Below, in pieces: positions 18,306-26,957 of a stretch of DNA of 64,000 bases; the first letter of the stretch is position 1; each line of letters begins with the position of its first letter. The notes under the pieces were generated by a model that did no database searches, was not told where the DNA came from, and saw only the letters and a program-made list of their open reading frames with translations. Position numbers and translations under genes: made by a program. Source of the DNA: Prado023 sp963818445 (GTDB taxonomy: Bacteria; Actinomycetota; Actinomycetes; S36-B12; CAIYMF01); the NCBI GenBank assembly GCA_963818445.1, contig CAWFSG010000019.1, positions 124,001 through 188,000 of the forward strand, written 5' to 3'.

Positions 18306-19319
18306 TCAGTCAGCCAGGTCCGCGCCGACGACATTGATCATGTCGACCACCTTGTTGCTGTAGCCCCACTCGTTGTCGTACCAGGCGACGAGCTTCACGA
18401 ACGTGGAGTCCAGGGCGATCCCGGCCTCCGCGTCGAACACTGAGGTCATGGCCTCACCGCGGAAGTCCGTCGAGACGACCTTGTCCTCGGTGTAGCCAAG
18501 GACGCCCTTCATCGGGCCCTCGGAGGCGGCCTTCATGGCGGCCTTGATCTCGTCGTAGGACGCCGGGCGCTCGAGCTCGACGGTCAGGTCGACCACGGAC
18601 ACATCGGAGGTCGGAACGCGGAACGCCATGCCGGTCAGCTTGCCGTTGAGCTCCGGGAGCACCTTGCCCACGGCCTTGGCCGCACCGGTGGACGACGGGA
18701 TGATGTTCTCCAGGATGCCGCGGCCACCGCGCCAGTCCTTCATCGACGGGCCGTCCACGGTCTTCTGCGTCGCGGTTGCCGCGTGCACGGTGGTCATGAG
18801 GCCACGCTTGATGCCGAAGTTGTCGTTGATGACCTTGGCGATCGGCGCCAGGCAGTTGGTCGTGCAGGAGGCGTTGGAGATGATCGCCTGGCCGGCGTAG
18901 CTGTCGGAGTTCACACCGAAGACGAACATCGGGGTGTCGTCCTTGGAGGGCGCGGACAGGATGACCTTCTTGGCCCCGGCCTCGAGGTGCTTGGACGCCG
19001 ATGCGTTGTCCAGGAACAGGCCCGTCGACTCCACGACGACCTCGGCGCCCACGTCGCCCCACGCCAGGGCTGCGGGGTCGCGCTCGGCGGTCAGGCGGAT
19101 CGTGTTGCCGTTGACGATGAGGTTCGAGCCCTCAACCGAGACGTCGCCCTTGAACCGGCCGTGGACCGAGTCGTACTTGAGCATGTAGGCCAGGTACGCG
19201 GGGTCGAGCAGGTCGTTGATCCCAACCACCTGGATCGTGTCCGGGTAGTTCTGGACGGCAGCACGGAACACCATCCGGCCGATCCGGCCGAATCCGTTGA
19301 TGCCTACCTTGATAGTCAT
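18306..19319 (-). CDS. gap: glyceraldehyde-3-phosphate dehydrogenase, type I
   Basis: GAPDH converts glyceraldehyde-3-phosphate, NAD+ and phosphate to 1,3-bisphosphoglycerate in glycolysis. The 337-residue protein starts MTIKVGINGFGRIGRMVFRA (Rossmann loop). The catalytic motif SNASCTTNCLAP puts Cys at residue 152; HAATATQ and WYDNEWGYSNKVVD are conserved. ATG at 19319 follows GGAAGGG. It stands alone: the usual pgk-tpi partners are not adjacent on either side. Confidence 0.95.
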   Translation of the reverse strand: MTIKVGINGFGRIGRMVFRAAVQNYPDTIQVVGINDLLDPAYLAYMLKYDSVHGRFKGDVSVEGSNLIVNGNTIRLTAERDPAALAWGDVGAEVVVESTGLFLDNASASKHLEAGAKKVILSAPSKDDTPMFVFGVNSDSYAGQAIISNASCTTNCLAPIAKVINDNFGIKRGLMTTVHAATATQKTVDGPSMKDWRGGRGILENIIPSSTGAAKAVGKVLPELNGKLTGMAFRVPTSDVSVVDLTVELERPASYDEIKAAMKAASEGPMKGVLGYTEDKVVSTDFRGEAMTSVFDAEAGIALDSTFVKLVAWYDNEWGYSNKVVDMINVVGADLAD

Positions 19320-19453
19320 GTGTTTCCCTTCCATCGGGTACGGGGGCGTGTGCAAGCACGGTCAACCCTACTAGCCGCCGATGGGCATCGCCTGCTGGCC
19401 GAACGGCCCGCGGATGGCCGTCCGGTGAACGCCCCCAGGGCGCTGCGGCGTGC

Positions 19454-19765
19454 TCAGGAAGGGCTGGGCGTGGGGTAGTAGCGCTGGTAGTCGCTGCGCC
19501 GGTTGTAGCCGCCGCCGTAGGAGGCGAGGTCGGCGAAGAACGCCAGGAACACGAAGAACCACTCGAAGCCGGACACCCCACCGGAGGTCCACCAGGAGAT
19601 CAGGACGTAGACCAGCGTGGTGTAGGGCAGCAGGAAGAAGCCGATCAGGGGGATCACCCAGGAGCCATCGAAGGCCTTGGTGATCTCGTCGTTGAACAGG
19701 GCCATCAGTGCCAGCGCCAGCCGGGGGGCGAACGCGCCGAGCAGCAGGACGAAGCAACCGCACAT
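19454..19765 (-). CDS. small integral membrane protein
   Basis: The 103-residue protein has three predicted membrane segments and ends in a Tyr/Arg/Pro-rich tail (GGGYNRRSDYQRYYPTPSPS). ATG at 19765 has AAGGAGT 5 bases upstream. The central WVIPLIGFFLLPYTTLVYVL is typical of a conserved actinobacterial family of unknown function. It is encoded upstream of gap on the same strand with a 134-bp gap. Confidence 0.7.
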   Translation of the reverse strand: MCGCFVLLLGAFAPRLALALMALFNDEITKAFDGSWVIPLIGFFLLPYTTLVYVLISWWTSGGVSGFEWFFVFLAFFADLASYGGGYNRRSDYQRYYPTPSPS

Positions 19766-19899
19766 GGGGGACTCCTTGTCACCGGGTGATGCGCCACACC
19801 GTAGTCACTGGGAGCCTGCGTCGCGCGCAGGCGCGCAGGCGGTAGCGTGGCGCCGCCGACGACACACCCGCCCCGCGCACGACTCCTGGGAGGACGCAC

Positions 19900-20617
19900 A
19901 TGCCCGAGCTGAGGTTCCGAAGCGACGTCACGGTCGAACTCGTGAAGCACGCCGCCAGTGACGCCGACGTGATCTGGGCCGCGCGGGTGTCGACCAAGGG
20001 CGAGCAGTCGCTGGAGGACCTCGAGGCGGATCCCGCGAAGTCCTCGGGACTGATCAACTACCTGATGCGCGACCGCCACGGTTCGCCCTTCGAGCACTCC
20101 TCGATGACCTTCTTCGTGCAGGCCCCGATCTTCATGTGGCGCGAGCACTTCCGGCACCGGATTGCTTCCTACAACGAGGAATCGGGTCGCTACAAGGTCC
20201 TCGAGCCGACGTTCTACGTCCCCGCGCCCGAGCGCAAGCTGGTGCAGGTCGGCAAGCCCGGGTCGTACGAGTTCGTCGACGGCACGCCGCAGCAGTACGA
20301 GATCGTCCGCGCCGAGACCGAGACGGCCTGCCGCGTCGGCCTATGCGGCCTACGAGACGATGCTCGAGGCCGGGGTCGCCCGTGAGGTCGCCCGGATCGT
20401 GCTGCCCCTGACCATCTACTCCTCGGCCTACGTGACCATGAACGCGCGGGCGATGATGAACTTCCTGTCGCTGCGCAAGCACAGCGACGACGCGCGGTTC
20501 CCGAGCTTCCCGCAGCGCGAGATCGAGATGGTCGCCGAGCGCTACGAGGAGGAGTGGGCCACGCTCATGCCCCTGACCCATGCCGCGTTCGTCGCCAACG
20601 GCCGCGTCGCACCGTAG
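19900..20617 (+). CDS. thyX: FAD-dependent thymidylate synthase ThyX (one frameshift)
   Basis: ThyX makes dTMP from dUMP with methylene-tetrahydrofolate and FAD. ATG at 19900 follows GGGAGGA. The ThyX motif RHRIASYNEESGRY lies at residues 85-98, after SPFEHSSMTFF. After ETEACR-like sequence the frame shifts near 20335; the second part continues AYAAYETMLEAGVAREVARIVLP, with MNARAMMNFLSLR near the C-terminus, as in intact ThyX. No thyA is present in the window, so the break is most likely an indel error. Confidence 0.92.
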
Positions 20618-20627
20618 CTGCGCCCGA

Positions 20628-20633
20628 TAGGCT
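20628..20633 (+). promoter_or_regulatory. putative leaderless -10 for the CofE-like gene
   Basis: TAGGCT ends 7 bases before the GTG at 20641. Confidence 0.5.
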
Positions 20634-20640
20634 CCGGGCC

Positions 20641-21327
20641 GTGACTGCGATCTCCACGCGTGTTGTCAACGGGCGGACCTACCGGCGCGAACCGGTCAAG
20701 ACCCACAAGGTGGGGATCGGCGAGGACCTCGGGGGGGTGATCGCCCTGTACGCCGCTGAGCGGATCACCCCGCAGACCACGCTGTGCCTGTCGCAGAAGT
20801 TCGTCTCGATCTGCAACGGCGACGTCCGGCACATCGACGACGTTCAGGACAGCTGGCTGGCCCGGCTCATCGTGAAGTACGTGACGAAGAACGACAACGG
20901 GGACATCGGCTACAGCCACCCGAAGAAGATGCAGGTGGCCATCGACGAGGTCGGCTACCCCCGGATGATGGCCGCTGTCGTCGGTGGTGGGATCGGCAAG
21001 TTCGTGCTCCGGCGCAACGGCGACTTCTACCGGATCGCCGGGAACCACATCTCGGAGATCGACGGCTTCAACCCCGACGCCATGCCGCCGTTCGACCAGT
21101 ACGCGATGCTGCCCTCGAAGCACCCCGACGCCATCTGCGAGGAGCTCGCGCAGCGGTTCGGCTGTGCCGCCTACGTCATCGACGGCAACAACATCAACGT
21201 CGAGGTCGTCGGGCGCAGCATCAACCTGCCGATGTCCGAGGCTGATGCGCGCGAGGTCATGTTGGACAACCCCATGGGCCAGGGCGACGAGCTGACGCCG
21301 GTGTTCCTCATCACGCCGGAGGTCTGA
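20641..21327 (+). CDS. CofE-like (F420-0:gamma-glutamyl ligase family) protein
   Basis: The 228-residue protein starts (GTG) VTAISTRVVNGRTYRREPVKT. Its layout follows the N-terminal fold of F420-0:gamma-glutamyl ligases: TLCLSQKFVSICNGDVR resembles the DVVVIAQKIVS strand of CofE, and later GGGIGKFVLRRNGDFYRIAG and GNNINVEVVGRS. It lacks the nitroreductase half found in fused actinobacterial FbiB. It is more likely a family member of other or unknown substrate than F420 CofE itself. It lies between thyX and dapA with its own likely promoter. Confidence 0.65.
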   Translation: MTAISTRVVNGRTYRREPVKTHKVGIGEDLGGVIALYAAERITPQTTLCLSQKFVSICNGDVRHIDDVQDSWLARLIVKYVTKNDNGDIGYSHPKKMQVAIDEVGYPRMMAAVVGGGIGKFVLRRNGDFYRIAGNHISEIDGFNPDAMPPFDQYAMLPSKHPDAICEELAQRFGCAAYVIDGNNINVEVVGRSINLPMSEADAREVMLDNPMGQGDELTPVFLITPEV

Positions 21328-21392
21328 GGGCGCGCCTGCCGCGGCATCGGGCGCGTCGGCCGACGGTCAGCGCGGGGCGGCCACCGTGCCGA

Positions 21393-21398
21393 TACCGT
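21393..21398 (+). promoter_or_regulatory. putative leaderless -10 for dapA
   Basis: TACCGT ends exactly 6 bases before the ATG at 21405. Confidence 0.55.
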
Positions 21399-21404
21399 GT
21401 CCTC

Positions 21405-22313
21405 ATGGCATACGACCCCCAGAGCCCTGCCCCGTTCGGCCACATGCTGACCGCGATCGTCACCCCGTTCACCGCCGACGGTGAGGTCGACTACGACGGC
21501 ATCGCGCGATTGGCCACCCACCTGGTCGATGCGGGCAATGACGGCCTGATCGTCAACGGCACGACGGGGGAGTCCCCGACGCTGCGTGACGCGGAGAAGA
21601 TCGCCTCGCTCAAGGTGGTCCTCGACGCCGTCGGTGACCGCGCGACGATCATCACGGGTGCCAGCAACAACGACACCCGGCACTCGATCGACATCGCCCG
21701 GGCGGCCCAGGACGCCGGGGCCCACGGCTTGCTGCTGGTGACCCCGTACTACAACAAGCCACCGCAGGCGGGCATCGCGGCGCACTTCCTGGCGATCGCC
21801 GACGCCACCGACCTGCCGATCATGACCTACGACATCCCCGGTCGCACCGGCGTGCCGATCGAGTCCGACACCTTCCTCCGCATCGCCGAGCACCCGCGGA
21901 TCGTGGCCAACAAGGATGCCAAGGCCGACCTTGCTGCCGCAGCGTCGGTGATCGCCGCCACCGACCTGGCCTGGTACTCCGGGGACGACGCACTGACGTT
22001 GCCGTTGCTCTCCGTCGGCGCCGTGGGCGTGGTGTCGGTCGTCGGCCATGTGCTCAGCCAGCGGATCGCCGGGATGATGGCCGCGCACCGGGCCGGTGAG
22101 GTCGCCCGGGCCACGGAGATGAACGCCTCGATGATCCCCGCGTACGTCGGCATGTTCCGCACTCAGGGAGTGATCATGACCAAGGCGGCGCTGCGCGAGC
22201 TCGGGCTGCCCGCCGGCCCCGTCCGCCTCCCCCTGGTCGATGCCACGCCCGAGCAGGTCGCCACCCTGCGCGCGGACCTCGCGGCCGCCGGGGTGGCGGG
22301 CTTCGACGCGTGA
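21405..22313 (+). CDS. dapA: 4-hydroxy-tetrahydrodipicolinate synthase
   Basis: DapA condenses pyruvate with aspartate semialdehyde, the first committed step to lysine and diaminopimelate. The 302-residue protein shows LIVNGTTGESPTL (substrate-binding Thr pair), VTPYYNKPPQ, TYDIPGRTGV (catalytic Tyr) and IVANKDAKADL, where the Schiff-base Lys sits in NKDAK. The C-terminal helices are complete. The last four bases are the GTGA start overlap with rnj, so the two are one translational unit, as in Mycobacterium. Confidence 0.95.
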   Translation: MAYDPQSPAPFGHMLTAIVTPFTADGEVDYDGIARLATHLVDAGNDGLIVNGTTGESPTLRDAEKIASLKVVLDAVGDRATIITGASNNDTRHSIDIARAAQDAGAHGLLLVTPYYNKPPQAGIAAHFLAIADATDLPIMTYDIPGRTGVPIESDTFLRIAEHPRIVANKDAKADLAAAASVIAATDLAWYSGDDALTLPLLSVGAVGVVSVVGHVLSQRIAGMMAAHRAGEVARATEMNASMIPAYVGMFRTQGVIMTKAALRELGLPAGPVRLPLVDATPEQVATLRADLAAAGVAGFDA

Positions 22314-23995
22314 GGCCGGGCCACCATGAGCTGCCCGAGCCGGCGGCACTGGAACCCGGGGTCCTGCGGATCGTTGCCCTCGGCGGGATCGGCGAGATCG
22401 GTCGCAACATGGCCGTCCTGGAGATCGACGGCCGGTTGCTGATCGTCGACTGCGGAGTGCTCTTCCCCGAGGAGTCCCAGCCAGGCGTGGACCTGATCCT
22501 GCCGGACTTCAGCTACATCGACGACCGCCTGGCTGACGTCGAGGCGATCGTCCTGACCCACGGGCACGAGGACCACATCGGGGCGGTGCCGTTCCTGCTG
22601 CGCAGGCGCTCGGACATCCCGCTGCTGGGCTCCCGACTCACGCTGGCCATGGTGGAGGCCAAGCTGCGCGAGCACCGGATCACGGCGTACACGCTGGAGG
22701 TGCGTGAGGGCCAGCGCGAGAGGCTGGGCCCGTTCGAGTGCGAGTTCTTCGCCGTGAACCACTCCATCCCCGACGCGATGGCTGTCGGCATCCGGACGTC
22801 TGCGGGCACCGTGCTGCACACCGGGGACTTCAAGATGGACCAGCTGCCCCTGGACGGCCGGATCACCGACCTGCGCGGGCTGGCGCGCCTGGCCGAGGAG
22901 GGGATCGACCTGGCGATGGTCGACTCCACCAATGCCGAGGTCCCCGGGTTCGTGCCTGCCGAGGCGGACATCGCCCCGGTGCTGGACACGGTGTTCCACG
23001 GTGCGCGGGGCCGGATCATCGTCGCGAGCTTCGCCTCGCACGTGCACCGCATCCAGCAGGTGCTGGACACCACGGCCGCCCATGGCCGGAAGGCGGCCTT
23101 CGTGGGGCGGTCCATGGTGCGCAACATGGGTGTGGCCCGTGACCTGGGCTACCTGACGATCCCGCCCGGGCTCCTCGTGCGGGCCGATGACCTGGTCGGG
23201 CTTCCTGATGACGAGGTGGTGCTGATCTGCACGGGATCCCAGGGTGAGCCCATGGCTGCGCTGTCGCGCATTGCCAACGGTGACCACGCGATCACGGTGG
23301 GGGAGGGCGATACGGTCATCCTGGCCTCCTCGCTGATCCCGGGCAACGAGAACCCGGTGAACCGGGTGATCAACGGCCTGACCCGGTGGGGCGCGGACGT
23401 CGTGCACAAGGGAAATGCGCTGGTGCACGTCTCCGGGCATGCCTCGGCCGGCGAGCTGCTCTACTTCTACAACCTGCTGACACCGGCCAATGTGATGCCG
23501 GTTCACGGGGAGCCACGGCACCTGCGGGCCAACGCCGCGCTCGCCGTGCGCACCGGGGTCCCGGCCGACCGCGTCCTGATCGCCGAGGATGGGGTGGTCG
23601 TCGACCTCGTGGACGGCCGTGCCTCGATCATCGGGGCGGTCCCGTGCGGCCATGTGTACGTCGATGGTTCGTCCGTCGGCGACATCACCGAGGCGTCGCT
23701 CAAGGACCGCCGGATCCTGGGCGAGGAGGGCTTCATCTCGGTGTTCGTCGTGGTGGACCTCGACTCCAGCCTGGTCGTGGCCGGTCCGGAGCTTCACGCC
23801 CGCGGCTTCGCCGAGGATGAGGAGATCTTCCACGATGTCCTGCCGCAGGTCACCCGCGCGCTGGAGGAGGCACTGCACCATGGCGGCACCGACGTCTACG
23901 CCCTCGAGCAGGTCGTGCGCCGGCAGGTCGGCCGCTGGGTGAGCTCCACGCACCGCCGCCGGCCGATGATCGTGCCGGTGGTCGTCGAGGTGTGA
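22310..23995 (+). CDS. rnj: ribonuclease J
   Basis: RNase J is a metallo-beta-lactamase-fold enzyme with endo- and 5'-exonuclease activity in mRNA decay and rRNA maturation. The 561-residue protein has the HGHEDH zinc motif at residues 84-89, then NHSIPDAM, HTGDFK and the beta-CASP region with GSQGEPM and HVSGHAS. It ends with the RNase J C-terminal domain (RRPMIVPVVVEV). The GTG start overlaps dapA. With PNPase this window encodes two main arms of RNA turnover. Confidence 0.95.
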   Translation: MRPGHHELPEPAALEPGVLRIVALGGIGEIGRNMAVLEIDGRLLIVDCGVLFPEESQPGVDLILPDFSYIDDRLADVEAIVLTHGHEDHIGAVPFLLRRRSDIPLLGSRLTLAMVEAKLREHRITAYTLEVREGQRERLGPFECEFFAVNHSIPDAMAVGIRTSAGTVLHTGDFKMDQLPLDGRITDLRGLARLAEEGIDLAMVDSTNAEVPGFVPAEADIAPVLDTVFHGARGRIIVASFASHVHRIQQVLDTTAAHGRKAAFVGRSMVRNMGVARDLGYLTIPPGLLVRADDLVGLPDDEVVLICTGSQGEPMAALSRIANGDHAITVGEGDTVILASSLIPGNENPVNRVINGLTRWGADVVHKGNALVHVSGHASAGELLYFYNLLTPANVMPVHGEPRHLRANAALAVRTGVPADRVLIAEDGVVVDLVDGRASIIGAVPCGHVYVDGSSVGDITEASLKDRRILGEEGFISVFVVVDLDSSLVVAGPELHARGFAEDEEIFHDVLPQVTRALEEALHHGGTDVYALEQVVRRQVGRWVSSTHRRRPMIVPVVVEV

Positions 23996-24090
23996 ACGGC
24001 TCGGCCGCGAGGCGGACGGGTGGCCCCGGCGCCCTGCACGACACGGACACCGGCGGGGTCGGGGACACCCTCGGGGAGGCCGCGCCCCGG

Positions 24091-24096
24091 TAGCCT
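24091..24096 (+). promoter_or_regulatory. putative leaderless -10 for ftsK
   Basis: TAGCCT ends 6 bases before the ATG at 24103. Confidence 0.55.
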
Positions 24097-24102
24097 CGCG
24101 GC

Positions 24103-26931
24103 ATGGCCACAAAGTCGCCTGCGCGCGCCCGCACGTCGAGCGCCTCGCGCAGCTCCCAGGGGGGCAGCCGCAAGGGCTCGGCCCGACCCGCCCAGTCCCG
24201 GGGCGCCTCGTCGCGCTCGGTCCCGCGGACCGCACCCAAGCCGTCCGCGCGTCGCCAGCCGGGGCCTGTGGCCCGCGTCGTCCGGGCGATCGGTCGTGGT
24301 CTGGCCCGCGTCTGGTTGTTCCTCGCGGCGATCCTCGGTGGGGTTGCGCGCGCCGTCGGTCGCAGCGCCCGCGACCTGGATGCCACACACAGACGTGACG
24401 GGATCGGCCTGCTCCTGTTCACCCTGACGATCGTTGTCGCCGCTGTCACCTGGTTCTCCATCGACGGCTGGCTGACCGGCATCGTCGGCTTCATCGTGAC
24501 CGGCGCCGTCGGGGCGCTGGACGTCGTCGTCCCGCTGTTCCTGCTCTGGGCGACCCTGCGCGTCCTCCGGCACCCGGACCAGGGATCCACCACGGGTCGC
24601 CTGGCGATCGGGACCGGCATCCTGCTGGCCTCGGTGTGCGGGCTCTGGTCGCTGGTCAAGGGTGCACCCAGCCCGAGCGACGGGTCCGAGGCGATGCGGG
24701 CGGCCGGTGGGTGGGTCGGCTGGCTCGCCACCGCGCCCATCGTGTCCGCCGTCGGGATCTGGTTGGCCTACCTGTGGTTGATCGTCCTGCTCGGGTTCGG
24801 CCTGCTCGTGGTCACGGCCACCCCGATCCACGCCGTTCCCGAGCGTCTCGGAGCACTGCGCGACGCCGTGCTGCTGCGCCGGAACCCGGCCGCACCCGCT
24901 GGCGAGGGGCAGCCTCCCGCGGGTGACATGGCGGTCGACGGCCGGGCCAAGCACGCGGCCCTGGCCCCGGACGTGGATGCCGACGCGCCCGTCGAGGGTG
25001 GGGACCTCGAGATCGAGGGCGTCGAGGGCGACACCTCGGCGCCTGCCGCCAAACCCTCCGGTGCCACGGTACTCAAGGCCCGCGCCCTGGGCCTCTTGCG
25101 CGGGATGCGTCGCCCGCGCAAGCCGGCTGAGGTCCCCGCGTACGACGGTCCGCTGGCCGGTGACGAGGCCTTTGTGTCCGCCGTGGCCACGGCGCCCGCT
25201 GAGTCGGCGGTCGGGGATGACCCGACCCTCATCGACGCGCTGTTCGATCCGGCTGCGCCTGCCGCCGACGGGACCGGACCGCATGACCAGACCATGCAGG
25301 TCGAGGGCATCGGCGCCGCGGAGGCCCTCGGCGCCGACAGTGCGCCTGCCGACCCGAACCTCGCCTCCCTGGTCGCTGCCGTTGGCCCCGCTGCCGCAGC
25401 CAAGCCGGGCAAGCACAACACCGTGGCCATCGCCCGGCCCGAGCAGCTGCGACTCCCCGGAGCGCCGGACTACCGGCTGCCGACCCCGACGATGCTCAAG
25501 GCCGGCACCGCGCCGAAGGCGCGCAGCGTGTCCAACGACCGTGTCGTGGCCTCACTGACCGACGTGCTCACGCAGTTCGAGATCGACGCCCAGGTGACCG
25601 GCTACATGCGCGGGCCCACGGTCACCCGGTACGAGGTCGAGCTCGGCCAGAGCGTCAAGGTCGAGCGGGTGACGGCGTTGACGAAGAACATCGCCTACGC
25701 CGTGGCGACCTCCGACATCAGGATCCTGTCGCCGATCCCGGGCAAGAGCGCCATCGGCATCGAGATCCCCAACACGGACCGCGAGATGGTCTCCCTGGGC
25801 GACACCCTGCGCGCCCCCTCAGCCCAGGCCGACCACCACCCGCTGCTCGTGGGCCTCGGCAAGGACGTCGAGGGCGGCTACGTCTGCGCGAACCTGGCCA
25901 AGATGCCGCACATCCTCGTTGCGGGTGCCACCGGTGCGGGCAAGTCCAGCTGCATCAACGCCCTGGTCACCAGCATCCTCATGCGGGCCACCCCGGCCGA
26001 GGTTCGGATGGTCCTCGTCGACCCGAAGCGGGTGGAGCTCACCGCCTACGAGGGCATCCCGCACCTCATCACGCCCATCATCACCAACCCGAAGAAGGCC
26101 GCCGAGGCGCTGCAATGGGTGGTCCGTGAGATGGACGCCCGCTACGACGACCTCGCGCACTTCGGCTTCCGGCACATCGACGACTTCAACCGGGCGGTGC
26201 GTTCCGGGACCCTGGCCGTCCCGCCGGACTCCCAGCGCGTGCTGGCCCCGTACCCCTACCTGCTGATCATCGTCGACGAGCTGGCCGACCTCATGATGGT
26301 CGCACCGCGTGACGTGGAGGAGTCGATCGTCCGGATCACCCAGCTGGCGCGAGCCGCGGGCATCCACCTCGTCCTGGCCACGCAGCGGCCCAGCGTCGAC
26401 GTCGTGACCGGCCTGATCAAGGCCAACGTGCCCTCACGACTGGCATTCGCGACGTCCAGCCAGACCGACAGCCGGGTCATCCTGGACCAGTCGGGGGCCG
26501 AGGCCCTGGTGGGGCAGGGTGACGGGCTGTTCCTGCCCATGGGCGCCTCGAAGCCCATGCGGATCCAGGGTGCGTTCGTCCCGGAGTCCGAGATCCGCGC
26601 CGTCGTGGGCCACGTGAAGAAGCAGATGGCCGCCCAGTACCGCGACGACGTCCTCACCGAGGCGTCGGCCAAGCGCGACGTCGAGGACGACATCGGCGAC
26701 GACCTCGACCTGCTGATCAGCGCCATCGAGCTGGTGGTCACCACGCAGTTCGGCTCCACGTCGATGCTCCAGCGCAAGCTGCGCGTCGGGTTCGCCAAGG
26801 CGGGTCGCCTGATGGACCTGATGGAGTCGCGCGGGGTGGTCGGGCCGTCCGAGGGCTCCAAGGCCCGCGACGTCCTGGTGAAGCCCGACGATCTCGATGA
26901 ACTGCTCGCCGACCTGCACCACGACAGCTGA
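24103..26931 (+). CDS. ftsK: FtsK/SpoIIIE DNA translocase
   Basis: FtsK is a septal, membrane-anchored ATPase that pumps chromosomal DNA and coordinates dimer resolution with division. The 942-residue protein starts with a basic Ser/Arg/Pro-rich stretch, then about four membrane segments (residues 100-245), then an acidic Ala/Pro linker of about 200 residues. The motor follows, with Walker A GATGAGKSSC at about residues 607-616 and Walker B LLIIVDELADLMMV. A C-terminal gamma winged helix (STSMLQRKLRVGFAKAGRLM) reads KOPS-like DNA signals. It stands downstream of rnj in the usual order. Confidence 0.95.
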   Translation: MATKSPARARTSSASRSSQGGSRKGSARPAQSRGASSRSVPRTAPKPSARRQPGPVARVVRAIGRGLARVWLFLAAILGGVARAVGRSARDLDATHRRDGIGLLLFTLTIVVAAVTWFSIDGWLTGIVGFIVTGAVGALDVVVPLFLLWATLRVLRHPDQGSTTGRLAIGTGILLASVCGLWSLVKGAPSPSDGSEAMRAAGGWVGWLATAPIVSAVGIWLAYLWLIVLLGFGLLVVTATPIHAVPERLGALRDAVLLRRNPAAPAGEGQPPAGDMAVDGRAKHAALAPDVDADAPVEGGDLEIEGVEGDTSAPAAKPSGATVLKARALGLLRGMRRPRKPAEVPAYDGPLAGDEAFVSAVATAPAESAVGDDPTLIDALFDPAAPAADGTGPHDQTMQVEGIGAAEALGADSAPADPNLASLVAAVGPAAAAKPGKHNTVAIARPEQLRLPGAPDYRLPTPTMLKAGTAPKARSVSNDRVVASLTDVLTQFEIDAQVTGYMRGPTVTRYEVELGQSVKVERVTALTKNIAYAVATSDIRILSPIPGKSAIGIEIPNTDREMVSLGDTLRAPSAQADHHPLLVGLGKDVEGGYVCANLAKMPHILVAGATGAGKSSCINALVTSILMRATPAEVRMVLVDPKRVELTAYEGIPHLITPIITNPKKAAEALQWVVREMDARYDDLAHFGFRHIDDFNRAVRSGTLAVPPDSQRVLAPYPYLLIIVDELADLMMVAPRDVEESIVRITQLARAAGIHLVLATQRPSVDVVTGLIKANVPSRLAFATSSQTDSRVILDQSGAEALVGQGDGLFLPMGASKPMRIQGAFVPESEIRAVVGHVKKQMAAQYRDDVLTEASAKRDVEDDIGDDLDLLISAIELVVTTQFGSTSMLQRKLRVGFAKAGRLMDLMESRGVVGPSEGSKARDVLVKPDDLDELLADLHHDS

Positions 26932-26945
26932 CGATCCCGGTGGCC

Positions 26946-26951
26946 TACGCT
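26946..26951 (+). promoter_or_regulatory. putative leaderless -10 for rimO
   Basis: TACGCT ends 6 bases before GTG at 26958 and supports that start over the in-frame ATG at 26940. Confidence 0.5.
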
Positions 26952-26957
26952 GGCACG

